Source: CAYYJM01 sp964471755
GTDB taxonomy: Bacteria > Planctomycetota > Planctomycetia > Gemmatales > Gemmataceae
Direction of reading: 5' to 3'
DNA: 26,389 bases
NCBI GenBank assembly: GCA_964471755.1
Contig: CAYYJM010000058.1
Location: 1 to 26,389 of the forward strand
Below, in pieces: positions 1-7,459 of this stretch (position 1 is its first letter; each line of letters begins with the position of its first letter). Both the position numbers and the translations under genes were made by a program. The notes beneath the pieces are model-generated. The model ran no database searches. It was not told the DNA's origin and saw nothing but the letters and a program-made list of their open reading frames with translations.

Positions 1-19
1 GGAGTACCGGGGGAGAGGG
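1..19. repeat. Truncated copy of dispersed GC-rich palindrome at window edge
   Basis: The first bases are the loop and right arm of a palindrome (loop AGTA, then CCGGGGGAGAGGG) that is complete at 16753-16784 and present in variant form at 16663-16696 and 26350-26379. The left arm would lie beyond the window. A contig starting inside a dispersed repeat is the usual outcome of a short-read assembly break. Confidence 0.7.
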
Positions 20-50
20 AGTCGCTTTCCGTGTAGTCTCTGAGTCGCAC

Positions 51-2225
51 TCACTGGGTCGGTGGCTCCGGCGACTCCAGATGGACGACTGGGTTGCGGA
101 CTCCGAAATGGATGGTGCGTCCGTCATTGAAGACGGGCGCGTCGGACTGAAATCTCAGGCGGTGCTTGCCGGGTGGAACCTGTAGTTTGAACGAACACGG
201 CCCGGAGGCCCCGTTCTCCAGGTGGACCTGAGCCTCCGCCAGGCCGCTCACCTTCACGGTCGAGGCTCCGCCACTGGGAGCGCAGAACATCAACTGCACC
301 GATACTGGTGCCTTCTTGTCGGACCAGTTCTCCACCGTCAACTGTCCCACGGCTCCAGTACACCAGCGCCAGTGGTCCGTCGGGGACCGTTCCTCCTCAT
401 CGAAGGGCGGCTCCCAGTTCACTCCAATCGGGGTCTGTGCCGCCCAAACCCGCTTCTCCCACTCCGCCGCCGGTAGGCTCGCCTGTAGCCGCTCGCTGAA
501 ACTCTTCAGAGGGAAGAAAATATCCCGTCCAGTGGCTGACACGATGGGATCGACGCCAAGCAGGGAGCCCAGACGCTGTTCGTACTCTCGTAGGTGTCCT
601 GGCCCTTCGGGGAAGCCATACCGGTCGAGGTGTATCCCGGCGTAACCACGGAGAACCAGTTCCTCGACGAGTTCTTCGACGGGGAGTTTGGCCAGTTGGG
701 CCATCTGATTCCCTGCCGGCCGGCCACGCACCGCCCCGTGGCTCACCCGAAGGGTCGGTGAATGCATCAGCAGCCGGAAGTGGTCGTAACAGTTCATGGC
801 CCCGATGGGACCGCGCTCGGGGAATTCCGAAAAGGGCAACTGGAAGATCATGCCATTGGGCGGGATCTGCTTCTCGATCGCCGCGGTGAAGTCGGCCATG
901 GCCTGGTATTCCTTGAGGTTCCTGGCATGGCTCGGGACGTCGGCCTTCGAGGTCTGCTCCCAGACGCCGAACAACAGCAACCCGACACAGACGACCCCGG
1001 CGAATCCTCGTGCTGGCAGCGAAGTGCTGGCCTTGATCATTCGGTCGAGCAGGATGGCGAACGCGGCCAGACCCAGAAAGGCGATGTAGACGCTAACCCG
1101 ATCGTAACAGCGGACCTGGGGACTGACATAGGTCGCAAAGAGAGACCCGCCGCCGCCAATGGTTGCCAGGAGCATTCCACACACCGCCAGCAGGCCGATG
1201 TCCGCCAGCAGATCGGATTCCTTCGCCCCATTGCCCCGTGCCAGCAGGCTCAACCCTGCCCCGACGAGGCCGATCACGCCCAGCAACCCCATCGAACTCC
1301 CGAAATCGTTGACAAGTGGTCTTCCGGGAGTGGTATCGTAGCGGCGCTTGACCTCGGCGAGGTAGCGGATACGGTGATTGGTCCGGGGCAACACCAGTTG
1401 CGACAGGTTAAGCCCGAAGACGTCCGCTTCGGCTGGGTTGCGCCGGGCTACCAGTTCGTTCTCTCCTTCAGCCAGGCGATGCCACGCCCACGGCGCTACA
1501 TTCAGGGCCAGTCCGCCGCAGACGACCGCGATCAACACCGCAGTCGAGAACAGAGGACGGAAAGTGCGTGCCCGACAGGCCTGCGTGACACCACCCAGCA
1601 GGAAGAAGAAGCAGCCGAAGAACGCGTAGTAGGTCCCAATCGAAGAAGTCAACGCCGCCACCACGAGCGCCAGAATCCAACGCCCGGTGGATTTATTCAG
1701 CTCACCGCGCATCAGCCAGATGGTCACCAGCAAAGGCAAGGGAAGAAGGTAATAGCCGGACAGGAAGAGATGATGTTGACCACGCCAGAGATGATAGGGT
1801 AAGAACGCGAAGAGTACCCCGCCGACCAGAGCCGGCAGGTATCCAACCTCCAACCGACGAAGAACGAAGAGCATGATACACGTGCTCAGGACGAAGGTCG
1901 CCAGGTAGAACACGTTGATAACCCAGTAGGTGTTTCCTCCCAGCAGAGCGATGACGCCAATCAGGGCAAAGTGCAATCCTTCCGCCGCCGGCCAGTCGTT
2001 GAGGTTCATACCGTGAGGGGCTCCAGCCCGGTTGCTGTAGGCATACCAGCCAGTTTCCAGGAGATTCTGCACCCACACCTGCGAGACAATGGCGTCCCCT
2101 TCGTTCTGCAGGGGGATCTGCAGGTTCACCCGCCAGAGATCCAGGACGAAGACGAGGAATCCAACGCAGAGAATCGCCGCGCCCAGGTAGATCAGCACGG
2201 AGCGAAACGGCCGTATCGTTTGCAT
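51..2225 (-). CDS. Large polytopic membrane protein, GT-C/YfhO-like, function unknown
   Basis: A 724-aa protein. The start is ATG at 2225, preceded by GAGGGG a few bases upstream. The N-terminal ~430 residues are strongly hydrophobic, with about ten or more predicted membrane segments (the first at residues ~10-32). The last ~300 residues are soluble and probably extracytoplasmic. The first loop contains an acidic GDAI motif after TM1, followed by AGAPHGMNLNDWP and later FLPYHLWRGQHH. That arrangement, an acidic first periplasmic loop plus a polytopic core, resembles GT-C-fold membrane glycosyltransferases and YfhO-like proteins that use lipid-linked sugars. This is resemblance only; no catalytic residue can be assigned. 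It is transcribed divergently from the amidohydrolase at 2526. I am sure it is a real gene and unsure of its activity. Confidence 0.85.
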   Translation of the reverse strand: MQTIRPFRSVLIYLGAAILCVGFLVFVLDLWRVNLQIPLQNEGDAIVSQVWVQNLLETGWYAYSNRAGAPHGMNLNDWPAAEGLHFALIGVIALLGGNTYWVINVFYLATFVLSTCIMLFVLRRLEVGYLPALVGGVLFAFLPYHLWRGQHHLFLSGYYLLPLPLLVTIWLMRGELNKSTGRWILALVVAALTSSIGTYYAFFGCFFFLLGGVTQACRARTFRPLFSTAVLIAVVCGGLALNVAPWAWHRLAEGENELVARRNPAEADVFGLNLSQLVLPRTNHRIRYLAEVKRRYDTTPGRPLVNDFGSSMGLLGVIGLVGAGLSLLARGNGAKESDLLADIGLLAVCGMLLATIGGGGSLFATYVSPQVRCYDRVSVYIAFLGLAAFAILLDRMIKASTSLPARGFAGVVCVGLLLFGVWEQTSKADVPSHARNLKEYQAMADFTAAIEKQIPPNGMIFQLPFSEFPERGPIGAMNCYDHFRLLMHSPTLRVSHGAVRGRPAGNQMAQLAKLPVEELVEELVLRGYAGIHLDRYGFPEGPGHLREYEQRLGSLLGVDPIVSATGRDIFFPLKSFSERLQASLPAAEWEKRVWAAQTPIGVNWEPPFDEEERSPTDHWRWCTGAVGQLTVENWSDKKAPVSVQLMFCAPSGGASTVKVSGLAEAQVHLENGASGPCSFKLQVPPGKHRLRFQSDAPVFNDGRTIHFGVRNPVVHLESPEPPTQ

Positions 2226-2482
2226 TATCCCCTCGTCCTGCTCTGGGTACTCGGCGCGAGGGCCGTATTCCTACCCGGTTGAGGTACTCCGCGCCGCGAC
2301 GTGCTGGGCGATCGGCACCTGAATCGGGCAGTTGGACTCGCCTATTTCCAGTTATCCGGCCCGGGTTGTACCGACTTCGATTGTCCGAGTCAATTCGACT
2401 CGCAGTCCATGAGCCGAAGGGGCAGCAAGCCGGAGTGATTCACCCGGTGCGAAACGGTCGTGGCGGTGTCGATGCCGGGCGA

Positions 2483-2488
2483 TACAAT
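2483..2488 (+). promoter_or_regulatory. Possible -10 box of the amidohydrolase gene
   Basis: TACAAT, within GATACAAT, lies 37 nt upstream of the chosen ATG at 2526, giving a short leader. The same GATACAAT octamer forms the -10 box of the RNA gene at 13775-13780. No good -35 hexamer is seen 17 nt upstream. The rest of the 300-base divergent region 2226-2525 shows no other structure that I can support. Confidence 0.4.
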
Positions 2489-2525
2489 ACCCCCGAACCG
2501 AATGACCACCGGGGAGGGGCTCGCA

Positions 2526-4085
2526 ATGGTGCCGACAATTCTGTTGACCCTCAGCCTGGCGCTGGGGCAGGGAAAGGTGGAGGCCGATCTCGTCCTCCGC
2601 GGTGGACGGATTCACGACGGACAGGGGAAGGCTGAATACGTCGGCGATGTGGCCATCCAGGGCGATCGCATCGTCGCGGTCGGCACCTTCGAGGTGGTCG
2701 GCCGACCCCGCGTCATCGACGTTCATGACCTGGTCGTCGCGCCGGGATTCATCGACCTGCACACCCACAGTGACTACCCACTGACACGCGCGACGACCCG
2801 CCAGAATCTGAACTACCTCACCCAGGGCGTGACAACCGTGGTTACCGGCAATTGTGGTGCCGGTCCACACCTCGTCGCGGCCTGGATGCGCGAGCTGGAA
2901 CAGGGCGGCATCGGCAGCAACGTCGCCCATCTGGTGCCGCACAATGCCGTCCGTCGGGCCATCCTCGGGAACGTCAACCGGGCCCCGACTGCCGCCGAGT
3001 TGAAACGCATGGAGCAACTCGTCGAGCAGGGCCTGCGCAACGGCTGCTGGGGCATCGCGACCGGCCTGATCTACAATCCCGGGACCTACTCGAAGACGGA
3101 CGAGTTGATCGCCCTGTCCCGTGTCGTCGCCCGGCACGGCGGTATCTACGCCAGCCACATGCGCGACGAGGGGTCCGGTCTGCTGCCGGCCATCGAGGAA
3201 CTCCTGACCATCGGCCGGGAAGCCGGCCTGCCGGTCCATGTCTCGCACATGAAGTCCTCGGGCCGCAAGAACTGGGGCAAGGCCGCCGACGCCATCGCCC
3301 TGATCGAGAAGGCCCGGCAGAATGGCCAGGTCGTCACGGCGGATCAGTATCCGTACATGGCCAGCAGCACGTCCCTGTCGGCGACCATCGTACCGACCGT
3401 CTACCGCGAAGGCTCGGACCAGGACTTCATCAAGCGGCTCGACGATCCGGAGACGGGGCCGAAACTGCAGGCCGCCCTGAAAAAGGCCCTGGAAGCACGA
3501 CGCGACGGGGCCGACATCCGCATCGCCTCGTTCGGCCGCAATCGGGCCTGGAACGGCAAGACCATCGCCGAGCTGGCGACGCAGGAGCGGAAGACGCCAG
3601 TGGAAATCGCCACCGAGATCCTTCGCAAGGGCGGCGCTCAGATCGTCAACTTCTCGATGAGCGCGGAGGACGTCCGGCTGATAATGAAGTCGCCCTGGGT
3701 GGCGACGGCCAGCGACGGCTCGGCCCGCGTACCGAACACGGCCGAGGTGCCGCATCCGCGCGTCTACGGCACCTTCCCGCGCAAGATCGGCCGATATTGC
3801 CTGGAGGACCGGCAGATCTCGCTGCCGCAGGCCATCCGCAGCGCGACTGGTCTGCCGGCCGACATCCTGCACCTGCCGCAGCGCGGCTATCTCAAGGCCG
3901 GCTTCTTCGCCGATATCGTCGTCCTCGACCCGAAGACGTTCCGCGATCAGGCGACCTACGACCGGCCGCACCAGTATTCCACCGGGGTGCGTCATCTTCT
4001 GGTCAACGGCAAGTTCGCCATCACCGAGGGCAAGCCGACGCCGACGCTGGCCGGCCGTGTCCTGCGGCACAAGGACAGGGAGTGA
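2526..4085 (+). CDS. Secreted N-acyl-D-amino-acid deacylase (D-aminoacylase family amidohydrolase)
   Basis: A 519-aa protein of the amidohydrolase superfamily that hydrolyses N-acyl-D-amino acids (D-aminoacylase or N-acyl-D-Glu/Asp deacylase type). The frame is open from GTG 2460, but ATG 2526 is preferred: GGGGAGGGG lies 6 nt upstream and the N-terminus then reads as a signal peptide (MVPTILLTLSLALGQG). Metal-site motifs are visible: IDLHTHSDY near residues 77-85, GNCGAGPH, a conserved SHMRDEGSG, HVSHMKSSG, and ASDGSARVP towards the C-terminus, followed by the usual C-terminal beta segment (GFFADIVVLDP). The length fits the family (~480-530 aa). The exact substrate cannot be read from sequence; export suggests recycling of D-amino-acid material from cell walls or the environment. 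It converges on the membrane-fusion gene, with only 14 bp between the two stops. Confidence 0.9.
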   Translation: MVPTILLTLSLALGQGKVEADLVLRGGRIHDGQGKAEYVGDVAIQGDRIVAVGTFEVVGRPRVIDVHDLVVAPGFIDLHTHSDYPLTRATTRQNLNYLTQGVTTVVTGNCGAGPHLVAAWMRELEQGGIGSNVAHLVPHNAVRRAILGNVNRAPTAAELKRMEQLVEQGLRNGCWGIATGLIYNPGTYSKTDELIALSRVVARHGGIYASHMRDEGSGLLPAIEELLTIGREAGLPVHVSHMKSSGRKNWGKAADAIALIEKARQNGQVVTADQYPYMASSTSLSATIVPTVYREGSDQDFIKRLDDPETGPKLQAALKKALEARRDGADIRIASFGRNRAWNGKTIAELATQERKTPVEIATEILRKGGAQIVNFSMSAEDVRLIMKSPWVATASDGSARVPNTAEVPHPRVYGTFPRKIGRYCLEDRQISLPQAIRSATGLPADILHLPQRGYLKAGFFADIVVLDPKTFRDQATYDRPHQYSTGVRHLLVNGKFAITEGKPTPTLAGRVLRHKDRE

Positions 4086-4105
4086 GTCTGGCCCGCGGCT
4101 CACTC
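4080..4105. terminator. Hairpin spanning two convergent stop codons
   Basis: GAGTGAG (4080-4086) and CTCACTC (4099-4105) form a 7-bp perfect stem over an 11-12-nt loop. The hairpin contains the stop codon of the amidohydrolase and of the convergent HlyD-type gene. There is no T-tract on either strand, so it is at best a weak bidirectional terminator. An analogous arrangement occurs at 21871-21905. Confidence 0.4.
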
Positions 4106-5254
4106 CAGGCCGGCTCGACCCAGGATGACGACGTCGCCCTCCTTCAGTGGGCCCTTGATCGCGACTCGATCGCCGGAGGGGCCGAGGATCTCGACCCGGA
4201 TCGGCTGGAGCACCCCCTGCTCGAAACGGATGACCAGGGACTGATCCGCCGGCTGTGGGTTGTACTTGAAGTCGCGATAGGCTTCGCGGACGCTGGCCGG
4301 CAGTTCCTCGGGAAGGGGCCGCCACTTCAACGCCGCCGGAGGAACGAGCAGCACGCCTTTCTGGCCCGGTAGCTGAATCTGGGCCGTCGCCTTGCCCAGG
4401 ACAGTGAGCTGCTGTTCGCGGTTGGGCACGCGAGCCTCGACGAGACTCCCCGGGAACTCATCGCCATCGCGCCAGATGGGTAGCACCTGCTCGATTCGGG
4501 TCTGGATGCCGGCCACCCGAAGCGGCATCCCTGCTTTCAGGGAGCGAGCCGTCGCCGCATCGACGGCGGCGCGAAACTGCAGGGTGTCCGGAGTGGAGGC
4601 GAGCAGGACGAGCCGCCCCGTGGCGGCAGCGACCAACTGACCGATGCTGGCCTCCACTTCCAGGACGACGCCATCGAAGGGGGCGATGATCCGGGTGGCT
4701 TCCAGGTCCAGTTCGGCTTTCCGAACGCCGAGTTCCGCGAGCTTCAGGTTGCCGTGGGCCTCGCGGACACGATGGCGTTGCTCCTCGACCCGGCTCTCGG
4801 CCTGGGCGAACTCCTCGGGCGGGGTCGCCTTGGCCTCGAGTATCCGTCGCACCCGCAGCAGATTCATTTCGGCCTGGCGCAGATGGCTCTCGGCGCTGGC
4901 GACTTTCGTCTTGAACTGGTCCGCCTGGATCAGGGCCGCCTCCCGCGCCAGCCGTGCGGCCCGGTCGTCGATCTGCACGAGAACCTCGCCGGCCTTGACG
5001 CGGTCGCCATCCCGCACGGTCACCTTGTCGATGAGACCGCCGGTCTGGGCGCGGAGCGCGACGAGTTTTTCGGAGCGGAGTATGCCCTCCAACCGAAGTG
5101 TCGGTGCGAAGTCACCACGCTGAACCCGCGCGACGTTGAAGGAGGTCAGGTCGAGCCCTTTTGGCGGTGGCTGGGCCGGATCGCTGGCCGAGGTCGCGGC
5201 CGGGAGAAGGAGCAGGGCGAGCAGCAATCCGAGTCGTCCTGAACGGATGATCAT
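4100..5254 (-). CDS. HlyD/RND-family periplasmic adaptor (membrane-fusion protein)
   Basis: A 384-aa adaptor that would link an inner-membrane transporter to an outer-membrane channel. ATG 5254 is chosen over the upstream ATG at 5287 because GGAGG lies 8 nt before it and it starts a clean signal peptide (MIIRSGRLGLLLALLLLPAATS). Domains in order: a beta-barrel/lipoyl start (LRLEGILRSEKLVALRAQTGG, then VTVRDGDRVKAGEVLVQID); a long charged helical hairpin at residues ~80-165, rich in A/E/R/L as in alpha-hairpin coiled coils; the second lipoyl half (IIAPFDGVVLEVEASIGQLV); a beta-barrel; and a membrane-proximal C-terminus. No transporter partner lies in the window. It has its own promoter at 5293-5321 and sits directly downstream of two double-glycine-leader peptide genes, so peptide export is a tempting but unproven role. 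Confidence 0.88.
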   Translation of the reverse strand: MIIRSGRLGLLLALLLLPAATSASDPAQPPPKGLDLTSFNVARVQRGDFAPTLRLEGILRSEKLVALRAQTGGLIDKVTVRDGDRVKAGEVLVQIDDRAARLAREAALIQADQFKTKVASAESHLRQAEMNLLRVRRILEAKATPPEEFAQAESRVEEQRHRVREAHGNLKLAELGVRKAELDLEATRIIAPFDGVVLEVEASIGQLVAAATGRLVLLASTPDTLQFRAAVDAATARSLKAGMPLRVAGIQTRIEQVLPIWRDGDEFPGSLVEARVPNREQQLTVLGKATAQIQLPGQKGVLLVPPAALKWRPLPEELPASVREAYRDFKYNPQPADQSLVIRFEQGVLQPIRVEILGPSGDRVAIKGPLKEGDVVILGRAGLE

Positions 5255-5292
5255 GAGAAAGCCTCCACGGTGCGAAGAATGGGGCAAACCCC

Positions 5293-5321
5293 AGTATCGT
5301 CGCAGAATGGGGAAGGGTCAA
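5293..5321 (-). promoter_or_regulatory. Sigma-70-type promoter of the HlyD-type gene
   Basis: On the minus strand TTGACC (5321-5316) is separated by exactly 17 nt from GATACT (5298-5293). This lies about 39 nt upstream of the ATG at 5254. Immediately downstream of the -10, at the expected start of the transcript, lies a small perfect hairpin GGGG-TTTG-CCCC (5292-5281). It suggests that the adaptor gene is transcribed separately from the two peptide genes. Confidence 0.65.
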
Positions 5322-5364
5322 CACCGGGAGAAGGCGGAGAAAATGGGAGGCATCGAACGGAAGG

Positions 5365-5393
5365 AAGCCGCCTCCTTTGGGGGGACGCGGCTT
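5365..5393 (-). terminator. Terminator-like hairpin after peptide gene 1
   Basis: Downstream of the stop at 5425, the minus strand has AAGCCGC (5393-5387) pairing with GCGGCTT (5371-5365), extended inward by TCC/GGA after one mismatch, then a pyrimidine-rich CCTTCCGTTC. The T-tract is weak. It separates the peptide gene from the adaptor's promoter. Confidence 0.5.
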
Positions 5394-5424
5394 GGAGGGG
5401 AACAATCGTGGTCAGCGAGCAGGT

Positions 5425-5622
5425 TCAGCTGCCGCTGCCGAGGCTGCGACCGACGTTCTCGCCGATCGTGTAGCCGGCCTGGTTGCCGACCAACTCGAGC
5501 CACGGGCGAGCAACCGCACCAGCGACGAAACCGACGCCCGCGCGGGCCAGGCCTTCAGCGGCCTTGCCACCGGTGACAACCTCGAGATCCAGATCGGACA
5601 GCACTTCGGTGTTAATCTGCAT
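5425..5622 (-). CDS. Small peptide with double-glycine leader, bacteriocin-like (peptide 1)
   Basis: A 65-aa product. The start is ATG 5622, with GGTGGAG a few bases upstream; the frame is open further upstream, but that extension looks non-coding. Residues 8-20 read LSDLDLEVVTGGK, matching the double-glycine leader pattern (acidic/hydrophobic helix, GG at 18-19) cleaved by peptidase-containing ABC exporters. The 46-residue remainder is Gly/Ala-rich and has no Cys. It carries a GxxxG motif (GFVAG, 31-35) and a PWLELVGNQAGY segment. A paralogue with the same leader lies 184 bp upstream (5807-6001). Similar leaders occur in class II bacteriocins and in other exported or modified peptides. The leader-type call is fairly firm; antimicrobial activity is inference. 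Confidence 0.72.
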   Translation of the reverse strand: MQINTEVLSDLDLEVVTGGKAAEGLARAGVGFVAGAVARPWLELVGNQAGYTIGENVGRSLGSGS

Positions 5623-5750
5623 GGTCTCCACCTTCTTAATCTCGCGATTCCTGTTGATCATTGCACACGAGAGCCAGAGGGACTGGCGAACCGCGGAGCG
5701 GGTCAATGCTCCGACGGAACGCCCTGGATGAGGGGTCTGTTCCTGACCGG

Positions 5751-5784
5751 AGAGGCTCGTCGCGGGAAACCTGCGAGAACCTCT
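5751..5784 (-). terminator. Hairpin between the two peptide genes
   Basis: On the minus strand AGAGG (5784-5780) and CTCG (5777-5774) pair with CGAG (5759-5756) and CCTCT (5755-5751). One side has a 2-nt bulge. No T-run follows, so it could be an attenuator or processing hairpin as easily as a terminator. Confidence 0.35.
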
Positions 5785-5806
5785 TGGAGCGGTATCTTAC
5801 CGTGCT

Positions 5807-6001
5807 TCAGCTACCCAGGAAGCTGTTGACGATGGAAGCCGTGGCATTCTGGACGACGCTGGGGACCAGCTGCTCGCCAACCGCGCCACCGAGCGTCTCG
5901 CCGACAAAGCGACCGACGCCAGCCGGGGACTTGCCAGCGGTGACGACTTCCAGGTTCAGGTCCGACAGCTCGGCCGGGGCATTCGAAACGTGCGCCGACA
6001 T
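5807..6001 (-). CDS. Small peptide with double-glycine-type leader (peptide 2, paralogue of peptide 1)
   Basis: A 64-aa product. The start is ATG 6001, with AAAGGA 8 nt upstream. Residues 12-24 read LSDLNLEVVTAGK, nearly identical to peptide 1 but with AG (22-23) at the presumed cleavage site, a variant known among such leaders. The 41-residue core is Gly/Ala/Val-rich, has no Cys, and contains three overlapping GxxxG motifs (GRFVG, GETLG, GGAVG; residues 30-42). It then continues QLVPSVVQNATASIVNSFLGS-like to the end. GxxxG motifs in both members of a leader-sharing pair are typical of two-peptide (class IIb) bacteriocins, whose helices pack together in membranes. No immunity gene is obvious nearby. 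The upstream region is unusually AT-rich for this genome. Confidence 0.72.
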   Translation of the reverse strand: MSAHVSNAPAELSDLNLEVVTAGKSPAGVGRFVGETLGGAVGEQLVPSVVQNATASIVNSFLGS

Positions 6002-6246
6002 TGTTCGATCCTTTCTAAATGATGAGACGCGAAACCGATTCGTCGCGAAAACCAAGATGCGGCCGCTTGAGAAGTAAAAAGCTCGTTGGAAAGAAAGCCG
6101 TTTGCCTCTCGTCTTGATTTTCCTGTGGTAAGGGTAACAAAGCGCTCCCGTTTCGCCAAGGGAAAAACGGCAAAAAAGGAAAACTCGGTTGTTTGGGCAA
6201 AATCCGTTGGTCCGGCAACCTCCAATTCTTCGCTCCAGGCGGTCGA
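6002..6246 (-). promoter_or_regulatory. AT-rich upstream region of peptide 2
   Basis: About 245 nt between the epimerase stop and peptide 2 are visibly richer in A and T (runs such as TTTTTTGCC, TTTTTCCC, GAAAATC on the minus strand) than any other stretch here. CCGTTT and AAACGG can form a stem around TTCCCTTGGCG. I cannot fix -35/-10 boxes. The region probably holds the end of the epimerase transcript and the promoter of peptide 2. Confidence 0.35.
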
Positions 6247-7170
6247 TCATCCGAGGAGATTTCGCAGCGCCGATTCCAGAGTCGGATGCCGAAACGAGTA
6301 GCCCAGTTGCAGGGCGGCCCGAGGTAGAACGCGTTGTCCGGTGACGATGACGTCGGCCATCTCGCCCAGGAGCAGACGCAGGCCCCAGGCCGGAGCGGGA
6401 AGCCAGGTCGGACGGTGTAGGAGGCTGCCCAGGACGCGAGTAAACTCGGCGTTGGTGACCGGGCCCGGCGCGCAGCCGTTGAACGGACCTGAGGCTCGCG
6501 GATTGTCCAGCGGCAGCAGGAAAAGATTCACGAGATCTTCCCAGTGAATCCAACTCATCCACTGTCGGCCGCTGCCAAGTCGGCCGCCGACACCCCAGCG
6601 GAAGGGCGTGAGCATCCGGGCCAGGGCACCGCCATCACGGTCTAGGACCATGCCGACCCGAACCGTGCAGACTCGAACACCGAAGGCCAGAGCGGCGAAG
6701 GCCTCCCTCTCCCATTCGGCACACAGATCGCCAAGAAAGTCGTTGGCGGGAGGGCTGTTCTCATCGAGTTCCTCGTCGCAGTGTGGACCGTAGTAGCCGA
6801 TCGCTGAGGCGTTGACGAGGATCTTCGCCTGCCCTGTGGGAGTGATCGGTTGCTCGCGCAGGGCCGCGACGACATGGCGCGTGGAGAGCGTTCGGCTCTC
6901 GGTGAGCAGTTTCTTGAAGTCGGCATTCCAGCGCCGGGCCAGAACGTTCTCGCCGACGAGGTTGATGACGGCATCGCAGCTGGCGAGAGTCTGCATCCAG
7001 GGACCGATCTGCATCGGGTCGCCCTGAACGATCTCGACTCCCGGGCCGAAAAGGTTCGCGGCTCGGGCCGCACTGCGGGTGAGTACGACCGCCTGGTCGC
7101 GGCGTTCGACGAGTGGGCGCACCAACCGGGTGCCAACCAGGCCCGTACCGCCGGTGACGAAGACTCGCAT
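6247..7170 (-). CDS. TIGR01777-family NAD(P)-dependent epimerase (SDR39U1/YfcH-like)
   Basis: A 307-aa atypical short-chain dehydrogenase. ATG 7170 is chosen because AGGAGGAG lies 5 nt upstream and the protein then begins directly at the Rossmann fold (MRVFVTGGTGLVG, GxxGxxG type). Other family landmarks are INLVGENV (nucleotide contact), NASAIGYYG (Ser/Tyr of the SDR active site region), FLGDLCAEWEREA, and the C-terminal DUF1731-like segment (WLPAPAWGLRLLLGEMADVIVTGQRVLPRAALQ broken over several helices, ending LESALRNLLG). The length matches the family (~300 aa). The physiological substrate of this family is not established. An N gap lies 139 bp upstream of the start, outside the gene. Confidence 0.92.
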   Translation of the reverse strand: MRVFVTGGTGLVGTRLVRPLVERRDQAVVLTRSAARAANLFGPGVEIVQGDPMQIGPWMQTLASCDAVINLVGENVLARRWNADFKKLLTESRTLSTRHVVAALREQPITPTGQAKILVNASAIGYYGPHCDEELDENSPPANDFLGDLCAEWEREAFAALAFGVRVCTVRVGMVLDRDGGALARMLTPFRWGVGGRLGSGRQWMSWIHWEDLVNLFLLPLDNPRASGPFNGCAPGPVTNAEFTRVLGSLLHRPTWLPAPAWGLRLLLGEMADVIVTGQRVLPRAALQLGYSFRHPTLESALRNLLG

Positions 7171-7309
7171 GGCTGCTCCTCCTGCTGCGGTTGTACTCCT
7201 GAGGCTATCTGTAGGTTGAGGCGGAAGACTGGCAACCCAGAGTGGTGTACCACTCTGTGGCATATTTCTGTCATCCGCGACGGAGTCTCGGTCCACAGGA
7301 AGCCGCGAC

Positions 7310-7319
7310 NNNNNNNNNN
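7310..7319. other. Assembly gap (10 N)
   Basis: Ten unknown bases in the intergenic space 7171-7459. The true length is unknown. Flanking DNA shows no supported gene, so a missing promoter, repeat or small gene cannot be excluded here. Confidence 0.99.
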
Positions 7320-7416
7320 CGCGGGCCACTTGGCATGCACCCGCGCAGCGCGGTGAATTGTCCGATTCTGGGCAAGCCCTGTCCGGGGACGATGTGCAGA
7401 GACCAGGTGAAACCCT

Positions 7417-7451
7417 GGGTTGACCCCTGGCGACGGTTCAGGGGGCAACCC
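7417..7451 (-). terminator. Strong hairpin downstream of the secreted protein gene
   Basis: GGGTTG (7417-7422) and CCCCTG (7424-7429) pair with CAGGGG (7439-7444) and CAACCC (7446-7451), giving 12 bp with one central mismatch. It lies 9 nt past the stop at 7460 of the leftward gene. No clear T-run follows. Confidence 0.5.
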
Positions 7452-7459
7452 GACCGAAA

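Noticed and set aside
2352..4325. 657-codon open frame on the minus strand opposite the amidohydrolase
   Set aside because: It is an antisense by-product of GC-rich codon bias. The plus-strand frame has clear enzyme motifs and a ribosome site.
5136..5576. Plus-strand frames across the adaptor/peptide region
   Set aside because: No ribosome sites, odd composition, and they overlap better-supported minus-strand genes, a promoter and a terminator.
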